64,000 nucleotides of DNA from Excoecaria cochinchinensis (taxonomy: Eukaryota > Streptophyta > Magnoliopsida > Malpighiales > Euphorbiaceae): NCBI GenBank assembly GCA_947683425.1, contig CANTUQ010000043.1, positions 8,627,501 through 8,691,500 of the forward strand, in the 5' to 3' direction. Position numbers and translations under genes: made by a program. Of this stretch, positions 35,001 through 46,714 are shown in pieces (the stretch's first letter is position 1; each line of letters begins with the position of its first letter). The notes below the pieces were generated by a model, which had not been told where the DNA came from, made no database searches, and was given only the letters and a program-made list of their open reading frames with translations.

Positions 35001-35811
35001 TCTTTTGTCCCACTTTGCACGGTTTCTCACTATTGCGTTGTGTATGTTTGTGTTTATGCCTCCTGATATTATTGAATTAGTGTCATAGTATGAAATAAAT
35101 TTGAAGTTAGAGTTTTGATTGAGAGTGAGTTGTCGAGCCTGAAGTGTCAAGGTAGTGGATAATTAAGCATGCTTAAGAAGGGTTAGTGAGTACAGCTGCC
35201 CGTGTGACCCGTTTTGGTCTTTCGGCCGACCTTCGAGATGGTCATTCTCCATGTAGTGATAAAATGTTTTCAAACTCCGGTCTCCCGCGTTACCTTCGGG
35301 TATTAAAATTATTTTTGAGGCTTCGGTCTCCCGTGCTGTGTTCCCGTATCCTCCACCATTGAAATTCAGGCCATTGTGTGAAGTGTTTTGAATGTGGCAT
35401 GATTTTGGTTATGTAATTGTTTAGTGCTTTCAAATTTTCAATTCTGATTTCATATAGTGATTCTTAATTTATACTTTTGTCCTCTGGTACTTAATGAATT
35501 ATGTATGTTGATGTATGATATTACTGTATAGTGTTATGTTGTATTTTATTACTATATAGTGTTCTGTTGTATTTTGTTCCTCTCGTGTCGCGCATCTGCA
35601 GGTCGACCACATAGCAGTAGAGTTATTTTCTTTATTATCTCCTCCTGTATTTCTTTTTATAAAGGATTTATGATGTCATCTTTTGGGATATTGTATATAA
35701 CTCTATATTTTGATTATATATGATATGATGTATGTTTTTCTATTATCATGGTTAGTGAATGCTTCTGCTATGTGTTTGTCGTGTCATGAGTGAGCGTCGG
35801 GTAGCGCACCT
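32060..35811 (+). mobile_element. LTR following element E (Tekay type, interrupted)
   Basis: Non-coding. Sequence from about 32262 matches the early part of the C LTR (GGCCCAATGT..., ACCAATG..., AAGTGGCAAG), and 34515-34745 is the conserved Tekay LTR block. A short CGCGAGCACGAC-type palindrome stretch lies at about 34190-34300. The first bases of the LTR are not clear. It is cut at 35812 by a Tat-type LTR; its last 30 bases are at 46681-46710. Confidence 0.65.
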
Positions 35812-37393
35812 GTGACATGCGCCGAACCCCGTGGTCTCCCGAAAGCCCACTTTAGGGCGATCGGGATGGGATTCATTAAAACTTGTAATGTATTTACAAG
35901 TGCGTCTATTTTGGGCAAAAAAAGAGGTTTCTTGGAGTTGCCACCCAATAGAAAATTGGGTAGGGTCATCTAGCCTCAGCGAGCCTATGACGGCGCATAC
36001 ATATCCATCTTGGGCAAACCAGAGCGATTTTGGAGGTCTCAGCCTCTACCCCAAGGAGCCTAGGATTATGTAAATTAAGCTTTTCGAAGGGGAACAAGAG
36101 ATATTTTGGAGGTCCTAGACCTCTAACCTCATTGAGCCCAAGACCAGAGTGAGTTCGGGACTTCTCATTTATTTGTACCTTGATTAATATTATAATTAAG
36201 TTTTGAATTTATTGTTTCATCAACTTTCCACACGATGCATTTAATCAAGGCGCAATCATTCATGTTAAAAGCAATAAGTAAAGCATTTAAAATAAATATT
36301 TTCAAAATAAATTACAATAAAACTAGGGGCGGAATACAACCCCCATTAAAAAACAATATATAAATCATACAAAAATCGGGATATTCATTTGGAGTGAGGA
36401 CATTGGTCCTGCCATGCGTATTTATTATAAAACAATCTCTGATGTGATGGTTTTATTTTGGATGGAGTAAATTGAGACATTGGTCCCATTTTTATTTAGG
36501 AAAAATTTCAAATTAATTAATAAAAATGGTTTAGTGACTTTTTCCTAGCGATGTTACAATAATGTTCATAATAAAATGAGAAAAGTCAAGGGTAAAGAAA
36601 GAACCCGGATGGGAAGCCTCAGGTTGGCACGACCACCCTCATTAACCACTCCAATTCCAACATGGTCAAAAAATAACTCATAGAAATAAACGTGTTAGTG
36701 TCAAAATCCATGAATAAAATAAAGAAAAATAACATAACAAGAAACTTTAAAAGAAATGGGTTAAAAGATAAAAGGGGTAGAAAATAAATTAAAAAGCCTT
36801 TCAAAATTCCAATTCTTTGTAAAAAAAAAATATTATTTCAAAAAAACAATTAATATGAGTCAAGTTAAATTAAACAAATATCAATCCAGAATGTTTACCC
36901 TCGGATTATACCTTTTTAGGTGAATGTCGAATGATTTCGGTCCCCGCACGCTCCACAAGGATCAAGTAAAAGTGGATCAAAGAAAGAAAATTTATTTTTT
37001 TCTTTCTTTGAAAATTTGATAGCGATCAAGTATCTGAATTAGCTGGATTGATGGAAACGAATGAATTTCGTTGCCTCAAATTGGCTTAATTCACAAGAAG
37101 AATTTGAGAAAAAATCAATTAACTCAAAGAATTTTTATCGAATAAAATTCTGAAAATAGTAGATTTTTTTTTTTTAGATTTTTGTAAATTGCTCCAAAAG
37201 ATTTTTCTTTAAAAATTTCCACTCTCTCAAAAATTGGTAATTTTCCTTCAAAAAAATTGTTAATTTTTTCAACCCCCTTAATGAAATTTTCTTCTCAATT
37301 TATAGAATTTTTGGAGATAAATAGGATAAACATCAGTTTAAAGTTTGAATTTTAAAAGGAGTTTAAAATTCAACTTTTTAACCAAATATCTCA
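35812..37393 (-). mobile_element. Tat-type solo LTR, minus strand, first segment
   Basis: From 35812 (TGTGACATGCGCCG) it is similar to 49119 onward (TGTGACGCGCGCCG), the LTR of Tat element F: same block CACCCAATAGAA.ATTGGG, same CTTCTCAT.TATTT and same later order. It is interrupted at 37393 by element G and ends near 46680. No matching interior is present, so it is a solo LTR. The outer duplication is no longer clear. Confidence 0.72.
37389..37393. repeat. Target-site duplication TCTCA, left copy
   Basis: TCTCA directly precedes element G and recurs at 46115-46119. Confidence 0.93.
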
Positions 37394-38445
37394 TGTCACA
37401 CCCCAAAATGGCCCTGGTCGGAATGTGCATGCTAAGTCGGGATCGGAAGGGTATTTCAGTATTTTGGTACATGTGAAATTTGGATATTAAGGATTTAATG
37501 GCATTTATGTAATTAAGTAAGTGGAGAATACTAAAGTGTGTACAGTGCCATAGTCTGTAAGTTTCTAGTGGAATTTGTGGTTCAATAAGGATTTGCCATG
37601 TGTGTGTGTTAGGTGAGCATTGAAAGAAGAAAAAAGAAGCAAGGAAAGAGGAAGAGAGGGAACACAGATTTCATTTCCCGTTCGTCCCTCTCTCACGTTC
37701 TTCTTCTTCTTCTCTTCTCCCTTTCTCTGCTTTTCCTTTCATTTTTCCTTGGCTTGGAGTTGTGTTTGGCTTGGATTTGTGTGGCTTGGATTGTGATTTT
37801 GCTTGAGGAGGTAAGTTAGAATTAACGTTCTCCTGTTCTTCTTCTTTTTCTTCTTCTTTATCTGGTTTCATCTTCAGTTAGGGTTTGGACTAAGGGTTGT
37901 GTGATTTCTTGTATGTGCAAGCTTTGGATTGTAAGAAAGAGCATAGTAAGGGCAAGGAAAAGAGAGAGGTTTGATTTTGAAGCTGGAAGCCTGATTTTGG
38001 ATCGTGATTTTTGAGGTTTGGGAGCTCTGTTTACTGCATTTGGATTTCTTGATGTTTTGCCCTAAATCTCACTTAGGATGTTTATGTGTTTGCATTTCTG
38101 GAAATTGATGTGGTTTAGAATGTGTACATGCATGATTAAGTGAGTAAATGTGTTAGTAATGCATGATAAACATTGAATTGGAAGTTCTGAGTTTGGGTTT
38201 TTAACTTACTGTATTTTTAGGGTTTATGCTCTAGAATGGATTAAATGTGTTTAAGCAGGGTTTTAATGATTTGATTGTTGAATTAAGTTGTAATTGTCTT
38301 GTTTATGCTGTTTGGGACATCGATTGGAAGGTAAGATGAGTTTGGTGATGTTTTGAATGAGATTGAAAATGAATTTATCGAGTTCTTGGAGTTCTGGGTA
38401 ACTGGGAATGGAAAAAAAAATCGCGTCTGTGTTCTGTGAGAAGCG

Positions 38446-38876
38446 AGTCACGTCGCGTGACTTAGAGTCACGGCGTGACTCATGTGAAGGGCAGCGTGAC
38501 TCCTAGTTGCGAAGCGTGACTCTTCTCTTTGTGAGAGGAAAGTCGCGTCTCGTGACTTAGGGTCACGACGTGACCCTTGTGTATGGCGATGCGTGACTCC
38601 AGTCGCGAAGCGTGACTCCTCTCTCTGTGAGAGGGAAGTCACGTCTCGTGACTTAGAGTCACGGCGTGACTCTTGTGAAGCCAGGCGTGACTCCTCTCTC
38701 TGTGAGAGGGAAGTCATGTCCCGTGACATAGAGTCACGGCGTGACTCTTGTGAAGCCAGGCATGACAAAGAGTCACGTCCCGTGACTCTCTAGCAGGTCA
38801 CGAGACGTGACACTAGGTCACGCCGTGACCCTCCTGTGAGGTCAGTCATGAGTCATGACATGACTTGTGACCGACC
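38446..38876. repeat. Palindrome array of element G LTR
   Basis: Dense GAGTCACGNCGTGACTC-type palindromes (AGTCACGGCGTGACT at three places, GGTCACGACGTGACCC, GGTCACGCCGTGACC), mixed with direct repeats containing CTCTCTGTGAGAGGGAAG of about 80-105 bp. The copy in the 3' LTR is at 43201-43631. It lies about 80 bp upstream of the TATA box. Confidence 0.9.
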
Positions 38877-38957
38877 CCTCTTCAGCTCCTTTTTCCGATT
38901 TCGCCCAGTTTTAACCAAAAATGAATTTCCTATCTCTTCTGTATGGGTCTTCACTGC

Positions 38958-38966
38958 TATATAAAT
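38958..38966 (+). promoter_or_regulatory. TATA box of element G LTR
   Basis: TATATAAAT in the context CTGCTATATAAATTATGCC, downstream of the palindrome array. The copy in the 3' LTR is at 43713-43721. This places the transcription start near 38990, though that is an inference. Confidence 0.6.
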
Positions 38967-40855
38967 TATGCCATACTGTTATATGCTCCTGTATAGCTTT
39001 TCTGTTTTGATTTGTTCCCCCGTGACCAGTTTATTATAAAATGACTTTTAAATGCTTTTATGGCTTTTTCCTCTATTGTATGCTATCTCATTTTGCTCAT
39101 CTGATTGGTTAGCCTATTTCAGTTATGATTAGCAATATGTTATGCATGTCTTTGATTGAATTCCTCTCTAAGAATAATCTGCCATGCTTAAATGTATATT
39201 GCATCGTCCCGCGATTAAGATTATGTGCTTGTACTCATTGGCATAGTATGATTTCCCCATTTGCTCCTGATATGCTTTAGCATTGTATTATGTTTAGATG
39301 TAATTAATGGAATTATTGCACGCTCCAGTATATGACTCGTATGATGTTTGATTGGCATCCTGTTATGCCAAACTTATTTGAATAATATGGTTAATGTCTG
39401 AATGCATGATTATGCTTTAGCCTGGGAATTCAAAGTGTTATGTTTAAATGTAATTTGGACTATGCATGATTTATACTTAGTATCTTCACCTAATGCATGT
39501 TTAGGATTATGTTTAGATAATCATTGGCATGGTAGTGCTTCTTAATCTGATTCTTGGCATGCTTTAGAATATTGTTTAATGTTAAAGTGTATGGACTGTA
39601 ATATGATTTGCAATGGGAATGTATGAGATATGACCAACCTTATGAGCATATTTACATGTCTACTGTACTCTGATTTATGCATGATGTATATATATAATTA
39701 TGCGTTATGCGATTCGAAGTGTGAATTGTTTTATGCATGACCTGCGAGAGTCAGTCTAGTGGATAGTTAGGCATGCCTAATAGAGTCTTTCAGTAGCTGC
39801 AGCGCCCTTTGAACGTATTGGACCCTGATCAGGTCCCCCGTATGGTTCCTCGCGAACCCCCCTCAGTGCGGATCCTCGTGGTCTTTTTTTTTAATGAATT
39901 TGGATCGGGTTAAGATCCCCCATCAGTAAAATGCTTTTGTGACAAAATAAAGTGGTTTTCGATTTGTACCCGTAAGGTACTAATCAGTTCAGTACACTCG
40001 TTATCCACTATTGTGAGTCAGCAGGTGCTTTACTGGTTTGTATTGCTTTGAAATAACTATCAGAATGTGATAACCGATTGATTGTGATAAGGATTTCTGA
40101 AATCAGTTTATATGTATATGAATGTGACTATGGGCTTCAGAATGTATGTCTGTTTTAAATAAGCATGACTTTACATCTAACATGATTATCCGTACTCGTC
40201 ATGTAATTTGTTATAAGTTTCTGAATGCTTTGATTATGATGCGACTAGAGAATTTATGTATGTGACTTAAGCATGTTTTGTTAATATATTAGCTTGTAGA
40301 CCGAAGCAGCTGTGATGGTAAGTATGTGATGATTACTGTACTCTCTGCATGATGATGATATGAATGTAATACTAAGTGGTTATGCCTTCAGCCTCCGTTA
40401 TCAGAATGTTTCTGCATGATGCTTAATATATATTAGAGTTGCGCAGCGGTATTGTGATGCTCTAAATGTTATCCTTTGGATATTTGACTAGTGTGTATGC
40501 TTAACATGATGATTGGGTTGTCAGTTCAGGCGTGGGTACTTAGTGATATTTATTGCATGTGTATAGCTCTTGTGACTCCGCATGGTATGATGCTATCTTT
40601 TGATACCCATGTAGGTTTATGCATGAGTTATAGTATGTAGTTCGGCATGATGATATTGGTATCGTATATTGTATTATGTCTGTTTTGGTATATCCTGGAC
40701 ATGAGTTTATGGTCTGTTTGTGAGTTATCGATTGAATGCTTTTATTGTGCAGCCTGATTAGTGATATGCTTTGAATATCTGCATTTGTCATTTGAATGTG
40801 TTTTGCCTTGACGACCATTGTGAATGGCCGTCCATATTCTTGTGTGTTCTCCCCA

Positions 40856-40893
40856 CTAAGCGTTATCGCTTAGCACGGATTTCCTTTCCGTGC
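40856..40893 (+). other. Double stem-loop near end of element G 5' LTR
   Basis: CTAAGCG-TTAT-CGCTTAG, then GCACGG-loop-CCGTGC. In the 3' LTR (about 45611-45648) the first stem has lost two bases of pairing (AAGTTTTATCGCTT); both LTRs are otherwise nearly the same here. Confidence 0.75.
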
Positions 40894-41364
40894 AGGTGGC
40901 AGGTTTGGTTCTGATCGAGTCGCGCTTCTGCAAGGTCGGCCACGTAGGAGTTAGAAGTTCTGTATTTTGTTCAGCTTCTGTATTTCAGCTTTTGTAATTC
41001 GGTAGTATTGTATATGTAATTATTATGTTTCGTTCTTGAGTTTTCTTTTGGGAATGTAATAGTTAGTATGTCCTTATGTTTAGTTATTCCTTTGTTTTAT
41101 TATTTCACTTATGCTTCCGTTGAATGGTCATTATGTATGCTTCTGTATATGCATTTGCTTAGTGTCTGTGTGTGCATAAGTGATTGCATGATCAGTCCGT
41201 GCCTGCAGGTAAGGTAAGTTTTTAATTAATCCGTATTTCTGTATGCATGTTAAGTATGACTGTGCTTCCGCATTGTGCATGTGTATATCTGTATATGTGA
41301 GCGTCGTGTAGCGCGTCCGTCGGTGTCCTTCCAACGGGGACGGCGATGGGGGTGTTACAGTTAG

Positions 41365-41376
41365 TGGTATCAGAGC
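41365..41376 (+). other. Primer-binding site of element G (tRNA-iMet)
   Basis: TGGTATCAGAGC, a perfect initiator-Met PBS core, 5 bp after the 5' LTR. Confidence 0.9.
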
Positions 41377-41487
41377 CCAGGTTTGATGGTTCTGGGTATG
41401 TTGTTTGTTTTGTGTTGAGTCTTTACATGAGAGTCGGTTTTGTGTCGTGGCCTAATGCGGATGCGTCTTGTTTTGTGTCATGTCTAG

Positions 41488-42069
41488 ATGGAGTCTGATC
41501 CTAGTGAGAATGTGGGCGAGACAACAGAAAGTGTGAATCGAGTTATTGCTGATCAGGATGTTTCAGAGCATCTTTCAGTTGAAGATTCTGGTCGGGTTTC
41601 TGAGGATAGGGCTCTTGTACAAGGGTTGATTCGGATTTTGGATAGATTGACTGCTCCTCGTGTTTCTCAAGATTTTGTTCAGCATGTTCCTCAGAAGAGA
41701 AAAGGATCGGTTAGTGAAGTGTCAGCAGGGAAGAGGGTTCGAGAACCTTCAGTGTGTCAACAATTTCAGAAGCAACATGGGAATAAGTGTAAGAAGTGGG
41801 TACCGTCAGTATGTCAGCACTGTCAGAAGCGACATCGTGGTCCATGTCGAAAGCTTTCAGGTGCTTGTTTCAGGTGTGGCAGTATGGAACACCGGATTGC
41901 CGCTTGTCCTAAGAAGAGGAATGAGAATCTAGCTGGGCAAGCTAGAAAGGATGTGGAGGATTTGCTCAGATCTTCTCGAGTGTCTTCAGAGTTTGTAGCA
42001 TCTAGCAAGGATTCGAAGGAGACCGCAGGTTCTTCTGGTAAGTTACTTTGCAAGTTTTTGTCTAAGTAA
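41488..42069 (+). CDS. Zinc-knuckle protein of element G (capsid-less Gag)
   Basis: 193 residues, intact. The start ATGGAGTCTGATCC is shared with gag of element B (46840) and the remnant in D. Residues 1-60 match the Gag leader (VQGLIRILDRLTAP). Then, in place of the roughly 160-residue capsid domain, comes a basic linker and knuckles: CQQFQKQHGNKC (about 92), CQHCQKRHRGPC (about 111) and a canonical CFRCGSMEHRIAAC (about 130). The C-terminus is Ser/Lys-rich. By family knowledge the knuckles bind element RNA; how the protein would reach particles without a capsid is open. One explanation is help from the Gag of an autonomous relative. Confidence 0.85.
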   Translation: MESDPSENVGETTESVNRVIADQDVSEHLSVEDSGRVSEDRALVQGLIRILDRLTAPRVSQDFVQHVPQKRKGSVSEVSAGKRVREPSVCQQFQKQHGNKCKKWVPSVCQHCQKRHRGPCRKLSGACFRCGSMEHRIAACPKKRNENLAGQARKDVEDLLRSSRVSSEFVASSKDSKETAGSSGKLLCKFLSK

Positions 42070-42131
42070 GTTTTGTTTGTTTGGGTTGTGTGGATGTAAG
42101 TGTTTCGCTGTGAATTTCGAGGACGAAATTC

Positions 42132-42148
42132 TTTTAGGAGGGAAGAGT
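42132..42148 (+). other. Polypurine tract of element G
   Basis: TTTTAGGAGGGAAGAGT directly precedes the 3' LTR; upstream is the shared TTCGAGGACGAAATTC motif. Confidence 0.88.
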
Positions 42149-45100
42149 TGTCACACCCCAAAATGGCCCTGGTCGGAATGTGCATGCTAAGTCGGGATCG
42201 GAAGGGTATTTCAGTATTTTGGTACATGTGAAATTTGGATATTAAGGATTTAATGGCATTTATGTAATTAAGTAAGTGGAGAATACTAAAGTGTGTACAG
42301 TGCCATAGTCTGTAAGTTTCTAGTGGAATTTGTGGTTCAATAAGGATTTGCCATGTGTGTGTGTTAGGTGAGCATTGAAAGAAGAAAAAAGAAGCAAGGA
42401 AAGAGGAAGAGAGGGAACACAGATTTCATTTCCCGTTCGTCCCTCTCTCACGTTCTTCTTCTTCTTCTCTTCTCCCTTTCTCTGCTTTTCCTTTCATTTT
42501 TCCTTGGCTTGGAGTTGTGTTTGGCTTGGATTTGTGTGGCTTGGATTGTGATTTTGCTTGAGGAGGTAAGTTAGAATTAACGTTCTCCTGTTCTTCTTCT
42601 TTTTCTTCTTCTTTATCTGGTTTCATCTTCAGTTAGGGTTTGGACTAAGGGTTGTGTGGTTTCTTGTATGTGCAAGCTTTGGATTGTAAGAAAGAGCATA
42701 GTAAGGGCAAGGAAAAGAGAGAGGTTTGATTTTGAAGCTGGAAGCCTGATTTTGGATCGTGATTTTTGAGGTTTGGGAGCTCTGTTTACTGCATTTGGAT
42801 TTCTTGATGTTTTGCCCTAAATCTCACTTAGGATGTTTATGTGTTTGCATTTCTGGAAATTGATGTGGTTTAGAATGTGTACATGCATGATTAAGTGAGT
42901 AAATGTGTTAGTAATGCATGATAAACATTGAATTGGAAGTTCTGAGTTTGGGTTTTTAACTTACTGTATTTTTAGGGTTTATGCTTTAGAATGGATTAAA
43001 TGTGTTTAAGCAGGGTTTTAATGATTTGATTGTTGAATTAAGTTGTAATTGTCTTGTTTATGCTGTTTGGGACATCGATTGGAAGGTAAGATGAGTTTAG
43101 TGGTGTTTTGAATGAGATTGAAAATGAATTTATCGAGTTCTTGGAGTTCTGGGTAACTGGGAATGGAAAAAAAAATCGCGTCTGTGTTCTGTGAGAAGCG
43201 AGTCACGTCGCGTGACTTAGAGTCACGGCGTGACTCATGTGAAGGGCAGCGTGACTCCTAGTTGCGAAGCGTGACTCTTCTCTTTGTGAGAGGAAAGTCG
43301 CGTCTCGTGACTTAGGGTCACGACGTGACCCTTGTGTATGGCGATGCGTGACTCCAGTCGCGAAGCGTGACTCCTCTCTCTGTGAGAGGGAAGTCACGTC
43401 TCGTGACTTAGAGTCACGGCGTGACTCTTGTGAAGCCAGGCGTGACTCCTCTCTCTGTGAGAGGGAAGTCACGTCCCGTGACATAGAGTCACGGCGTGAC
43501 TCTTGTGAAGCCAGGCATGACAAAGAGTCACGTCCCGTGACTCTCTAGCAGGTCACGAGACGTGACACTAGGTCACGCCGTGACCCTCCTGTGAGGTCAG
43601 TCATGAGTCATGACATGACTTGTGACCGACCCCTCTTCAGCTCCTTTTTCCGATTTCGCCCAGTTTTAACCAAAAATGAATTTCCTATCTCTTCTGTATG
43701 GGTCTTCACTGCTATATAAATTATGCCATACTGTTATATGCTCCTGTATAGCTTTTCTGTTTTGATTTGTTCCCCCGTGACCAGTTTATTATAAAATGAC
43801 TTTTAAATGCTTTTATGGCTTTTTCCTCTATTGTATGCTATCTCATTTTGCTCATCTGATTGGTTAGCCTATTTCAGTTATGATTAGCAATATGTTATGC
43901 ATGTCTTTGATTGAATTCCTCTCTAAGAATAATCTGCCATGCTTAAATGTATATTGCATCGTCCCGCGATTAAGATTATGTGCTTGTACTCATTGGCATA
44001 GTATGATTTCCCCATTTGATCCTGATATGCTTTAGCATTGTATTATGTTTAGATGTAATTAATGGAATTATTGCACGCTCCAGTATATGACTCGTATGAA
44101 GTTTGATTGGCATCCTGTTATGCAAAACTTATTTGAATAATATGGTTAATGTCTGAATGCATGATTATGATTTAGCCTGGGAATTCAAAGTGTTATGTTT
44201 AAATGTAATTTGGACTATGCATGATTTATACTTAGTATCTTCACCTAATGCATGTTTAGGATTATGTTTAGATAATCATTGGCATGGTAGTGCTTCTTAA
44301 TCTGATTCTTGGCATGCTTTAGAATATTGTTTAATGTTAAAGTGTATGGACTGTAATATGATTTGCAATGGGAATGTATGAGATATGACCAACCTTATGA
44401 GCATATTTACATGTCTACTGTACTCTGATTTATGCATGATGTATATATATAATTATGCGTTATGCGATTCGAAGTGTGAATTGTTTTATGCATGACCTGC
44501 GAGAGTCAGTCTAGTGGATAGTTAGGCATGCCTAATAGAGTCTTTCAGTAGCTGCAGCGCCCTTTGAACGTATTGGACCCTGATCAGGTCCCCCGTATGG
44601 TTCCTCGCGAACCCCCCTCAGTGCGGATCCTCGTGGTCTTTTTTTTTAATGAATTTGGATCGGGTTAAGATCCCCCATCAGTAAAATGCTTTTGTGACAA
44701 AATAAAGTGGTTTTCGATTTGTACCCGTAAGGTACTAATCAGTTCAGTACACTCGTTATCCACTATTGTGAGTCAGCAGGTGCTTTACTGGTTTTTATTG
44801 CTTTGAAATAACTATCAGAATGTGATAACCGATTGATTGTGATAAGGATTTCTGAAATCAGTTTATATGTATATGAATGTGACTATGGGCTTCAGAATGT
44901 ATGTCTGTTTTAAATAAGCATGACTTTACATCTAACATGATTATCCGTACTCGTCATGTAATTTGTTATAAGTTTCTAAATGCTTTGATTATGATGCGAC
45001 TAGAGAATTTATGTATGTGACTTAAGCATGTTTTGTTAATATATTAGCTTGTGGACCGAAGCAGCTGTGATGGTAAGTATGTGATGATTACTGTACTCTC

Positions 45101-46114
45101 TGCATGATGATGATATGAATGTAATACTAAGTGGTTATGCCTTCAGTCTCCGTTATCAGAATGTTTCTGCATGATGCTTAATATATATTAGAGTTGCGCA
45201 GCGGTATTGTGATGCTCTAAATGTTATCCTTTGGATATTTGACTAGTGTGTATGCTTAACATGATGATTGGGTTGTCAGTTCAGGCGTGGGTACTTAGTG
45301 ATATTTATTGCATGTGTATAGCTCTTGTGACTCCGCATGGTATGATGCTATCTTTTGATACCCATGTAGGTTTATGCATGAGTTATAGTATGTAGTTCGG
45401 CATGATGATATTGGTATCGTATATTGTATTATGTCTGTTTTGGTATATCCTGGACATGAGTTTATGGTCTGTTTGTGAGTTATCGATTGAATGCTTTTAT
45501 TGTGCAGCCTGATTAGTGATATGCTTTGAATATCTGCATTTGTCATTTGAATGTGTTTTGCCTTGACGACCATTGTGAATGGCCGTCCATATTCTTGTGT
45601 GTTCTCCCCACTAAGTTTTATCGCTTAGCACGGATTTCCTTTCCGTGCAGGTGGAAGGTTTGGTTCTGATCGAGTCGCGCTTCTGCAAGGTCGGCCACAT
45701 AGGAGTTAGAAGTTCTGTATTTTGTTCAGCTTCTGTATTTCAGCTTTTGTAATTCGGTAGTATTGTATATGTAATTATTATGTTTCGTTCTTGAGTTTTC
45801 TTTTGGGAATGTAATAGTTAGTATGTCCTTATGTTTAGTTATTCCTTTGTTTTATTATTTCACTTATGCTTCCGTTGAATGGTCATTATGTATGCTTCTG
45901 TATATGCATTTGCTTAGTGTCTGTGTGTGCATAAGTGATTGCATGATCAGTCCGTGCCTGCAGGTAAGGTAAGTTTTTAATTAATCCGTATTTCTGTATG
46001 CATGTTAAGTATGACTGTGCTTCCGCATTGTGCATGTGTATATCTGTATATGTGAGCGTCGTGTAGCGCGTCCGTCGGTGTCCTTCCAACGGGGACGGCG
46101 ATGGGGGTGTTACA
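42149..46114 (+). repeat. Element G 3' LTR
   Basis: 3966 bp, offset by 4755 bp from the 5' LTR without length change. Differences seen include 37908/42663, 38231/42986, 38716/43471 and a two-base change in the stem-loop at about 45617. Followed by TCTCA. Confidence 0.95.
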
Positions 46115-46680
46115 TCTCATCCAATTTTTGAAGATAAAAACTTATCCCCTCAAATTTTATTAAATCCGGTGCATATCTGATCAGTTCCACTACCAATGGC
46201 CATCCCTTTAAATACCGACGGGCTTTACGCTGCGTAGAAATCGGGACACAGATGGGCCAACGTGCGGGACTAAGGATGGATGTCTCTGTGCCGACACATG
46301 TCCGCTGCTACAGACGGGGCCGTCCCTACAACGCATAGAGACGGTATGTCTATCCAAATGATGGCCCGTCCCTATATGCTAGAGACGGCCTATCTGTCCA
46401 AACGACGGCCCATCCCTATATGCTAGAGACGGGGCACCCCAACTAGGGACGGGCGTCCCTACTCCGACGGTCATCCCGTCTGAATAGCAAAATCACAATT
46501 TTAAGGCAAATTTCCCAAATTCTTTCAAAACCTCACGCCATAGAGAAAAAAGATTTTAATCCTTGTGAAAACGAAAGACGAAAACCTCCGAATTCCATCC
46601 ATTTATTTGAAAACCGACATTGATCTCTTCATCGGGTAACTCTGACCTGGACTGCCTCAGGACCCATTGTCTAGAGCGCC
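46115..46680 (-). mobile_element. Tat-type solo LTR, minus strand, second segment with its own palindrome array
   Basis: Continues 35812-37393 after element G. On the minus strand this is the LTR start: the order GGTCCTGAGGCAGTCC..., CAGAGTTACCC, GATGAAGAGATCA parallels 51147 to 51085 in element F. Palindromes at about 46216-46480 have the form CCGTCCCTATATGC / GCTAGAGACGG and GGGACGGGCGTCCC. A minus-strand TATA-like TATTTAAAG lies at 46206-46214, right next to the array. The exact end near 46680 is uncertain. Confidence 0.68.
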
Positions 46681-46710
46681 CGCCGGCGTCCTTCCAACGC
46701 GAGCGTGACA
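46681..46710 (+). mobile_element. LTR tail shared by elements E and B
   Basis: GCGTCCTTCCAACG...GTGACA corresponds to the end of the Tekay-type LTRs (compare 41323-41359). Upstream it belongs to the LTR that follows element E; downstream it leads into a PBS and gag. One LTR therefore seems to serve as 3' LTR of E and 5' LTR of B. Confidence 0.6.
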
Positions 46711-46714
46711 GTTT

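Larger units (their letters stand above)
37394..41359 (+). repeat. Element G 5' LTR
   Basis: TGTCACACCCC...GGGGTGTTACA, 3966 bp. Palindrome array at 38446-38876, TATA box at 38958, conserved block at 39763-40030 and double stem-loop at 40856-40893. A pyrimidine-rich tract at 37670-37750 and the array create long but meaningless reading frames. Confidence 0.95.
37394..46114 (+). mobile_element. Element G: complete young non-autonomous gypsy element with a zinc-knuckle ORF
   Basis: 8721 bp. It has two LTRs of 3966 bp each, a perfect TCTCA duplication, a perfect iMet-type PBS and a PPT. The interior is only 789 bp, with one intact ORF of 193 codons. I count about 18 differences between the LTRs by eye (about 0.45 percent). 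It has no protease, RT, RNase H or integrase. The design matches the TR-GAG class of plant non-autonomous elements, except that the capsid domain itself is missing here. Confidence 0.93.

Noticed and set aside
35831..36073. 80-codon plus-strand frame in the Tat LTR, with a similar 133-codon frame at 49224-49625
   Set aside because: They are LTR blocks related at the DNA level; frames are not kept between the two LTRs.
37671..37871. Lys/Glu-rich reading frame (minus), again at 42426-42626; similar frames at 19708-19921 and 30102-30323
   Set aside because: Product of a pyrimidine-rich tract in the LTR leader that recurs in all Tekay-type LTRs without a kept frame.
38448..38793. Minus- and plus-strand reading frames with a repeated SRRDS / SRDLESRRDS pattern, again at 43203-43548
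   Set aside because: They are translations of the GTCACG/CGTGAC palindrome array on both strands, with no domain and no start context.
40540..40818. 92-codon minus-strand frame in element G LTR, repeated at 45295-45573
   Set aside because: It lies antisense in the LTR near its end, has no domain and is kept only because the two LTRs are nearly identical.
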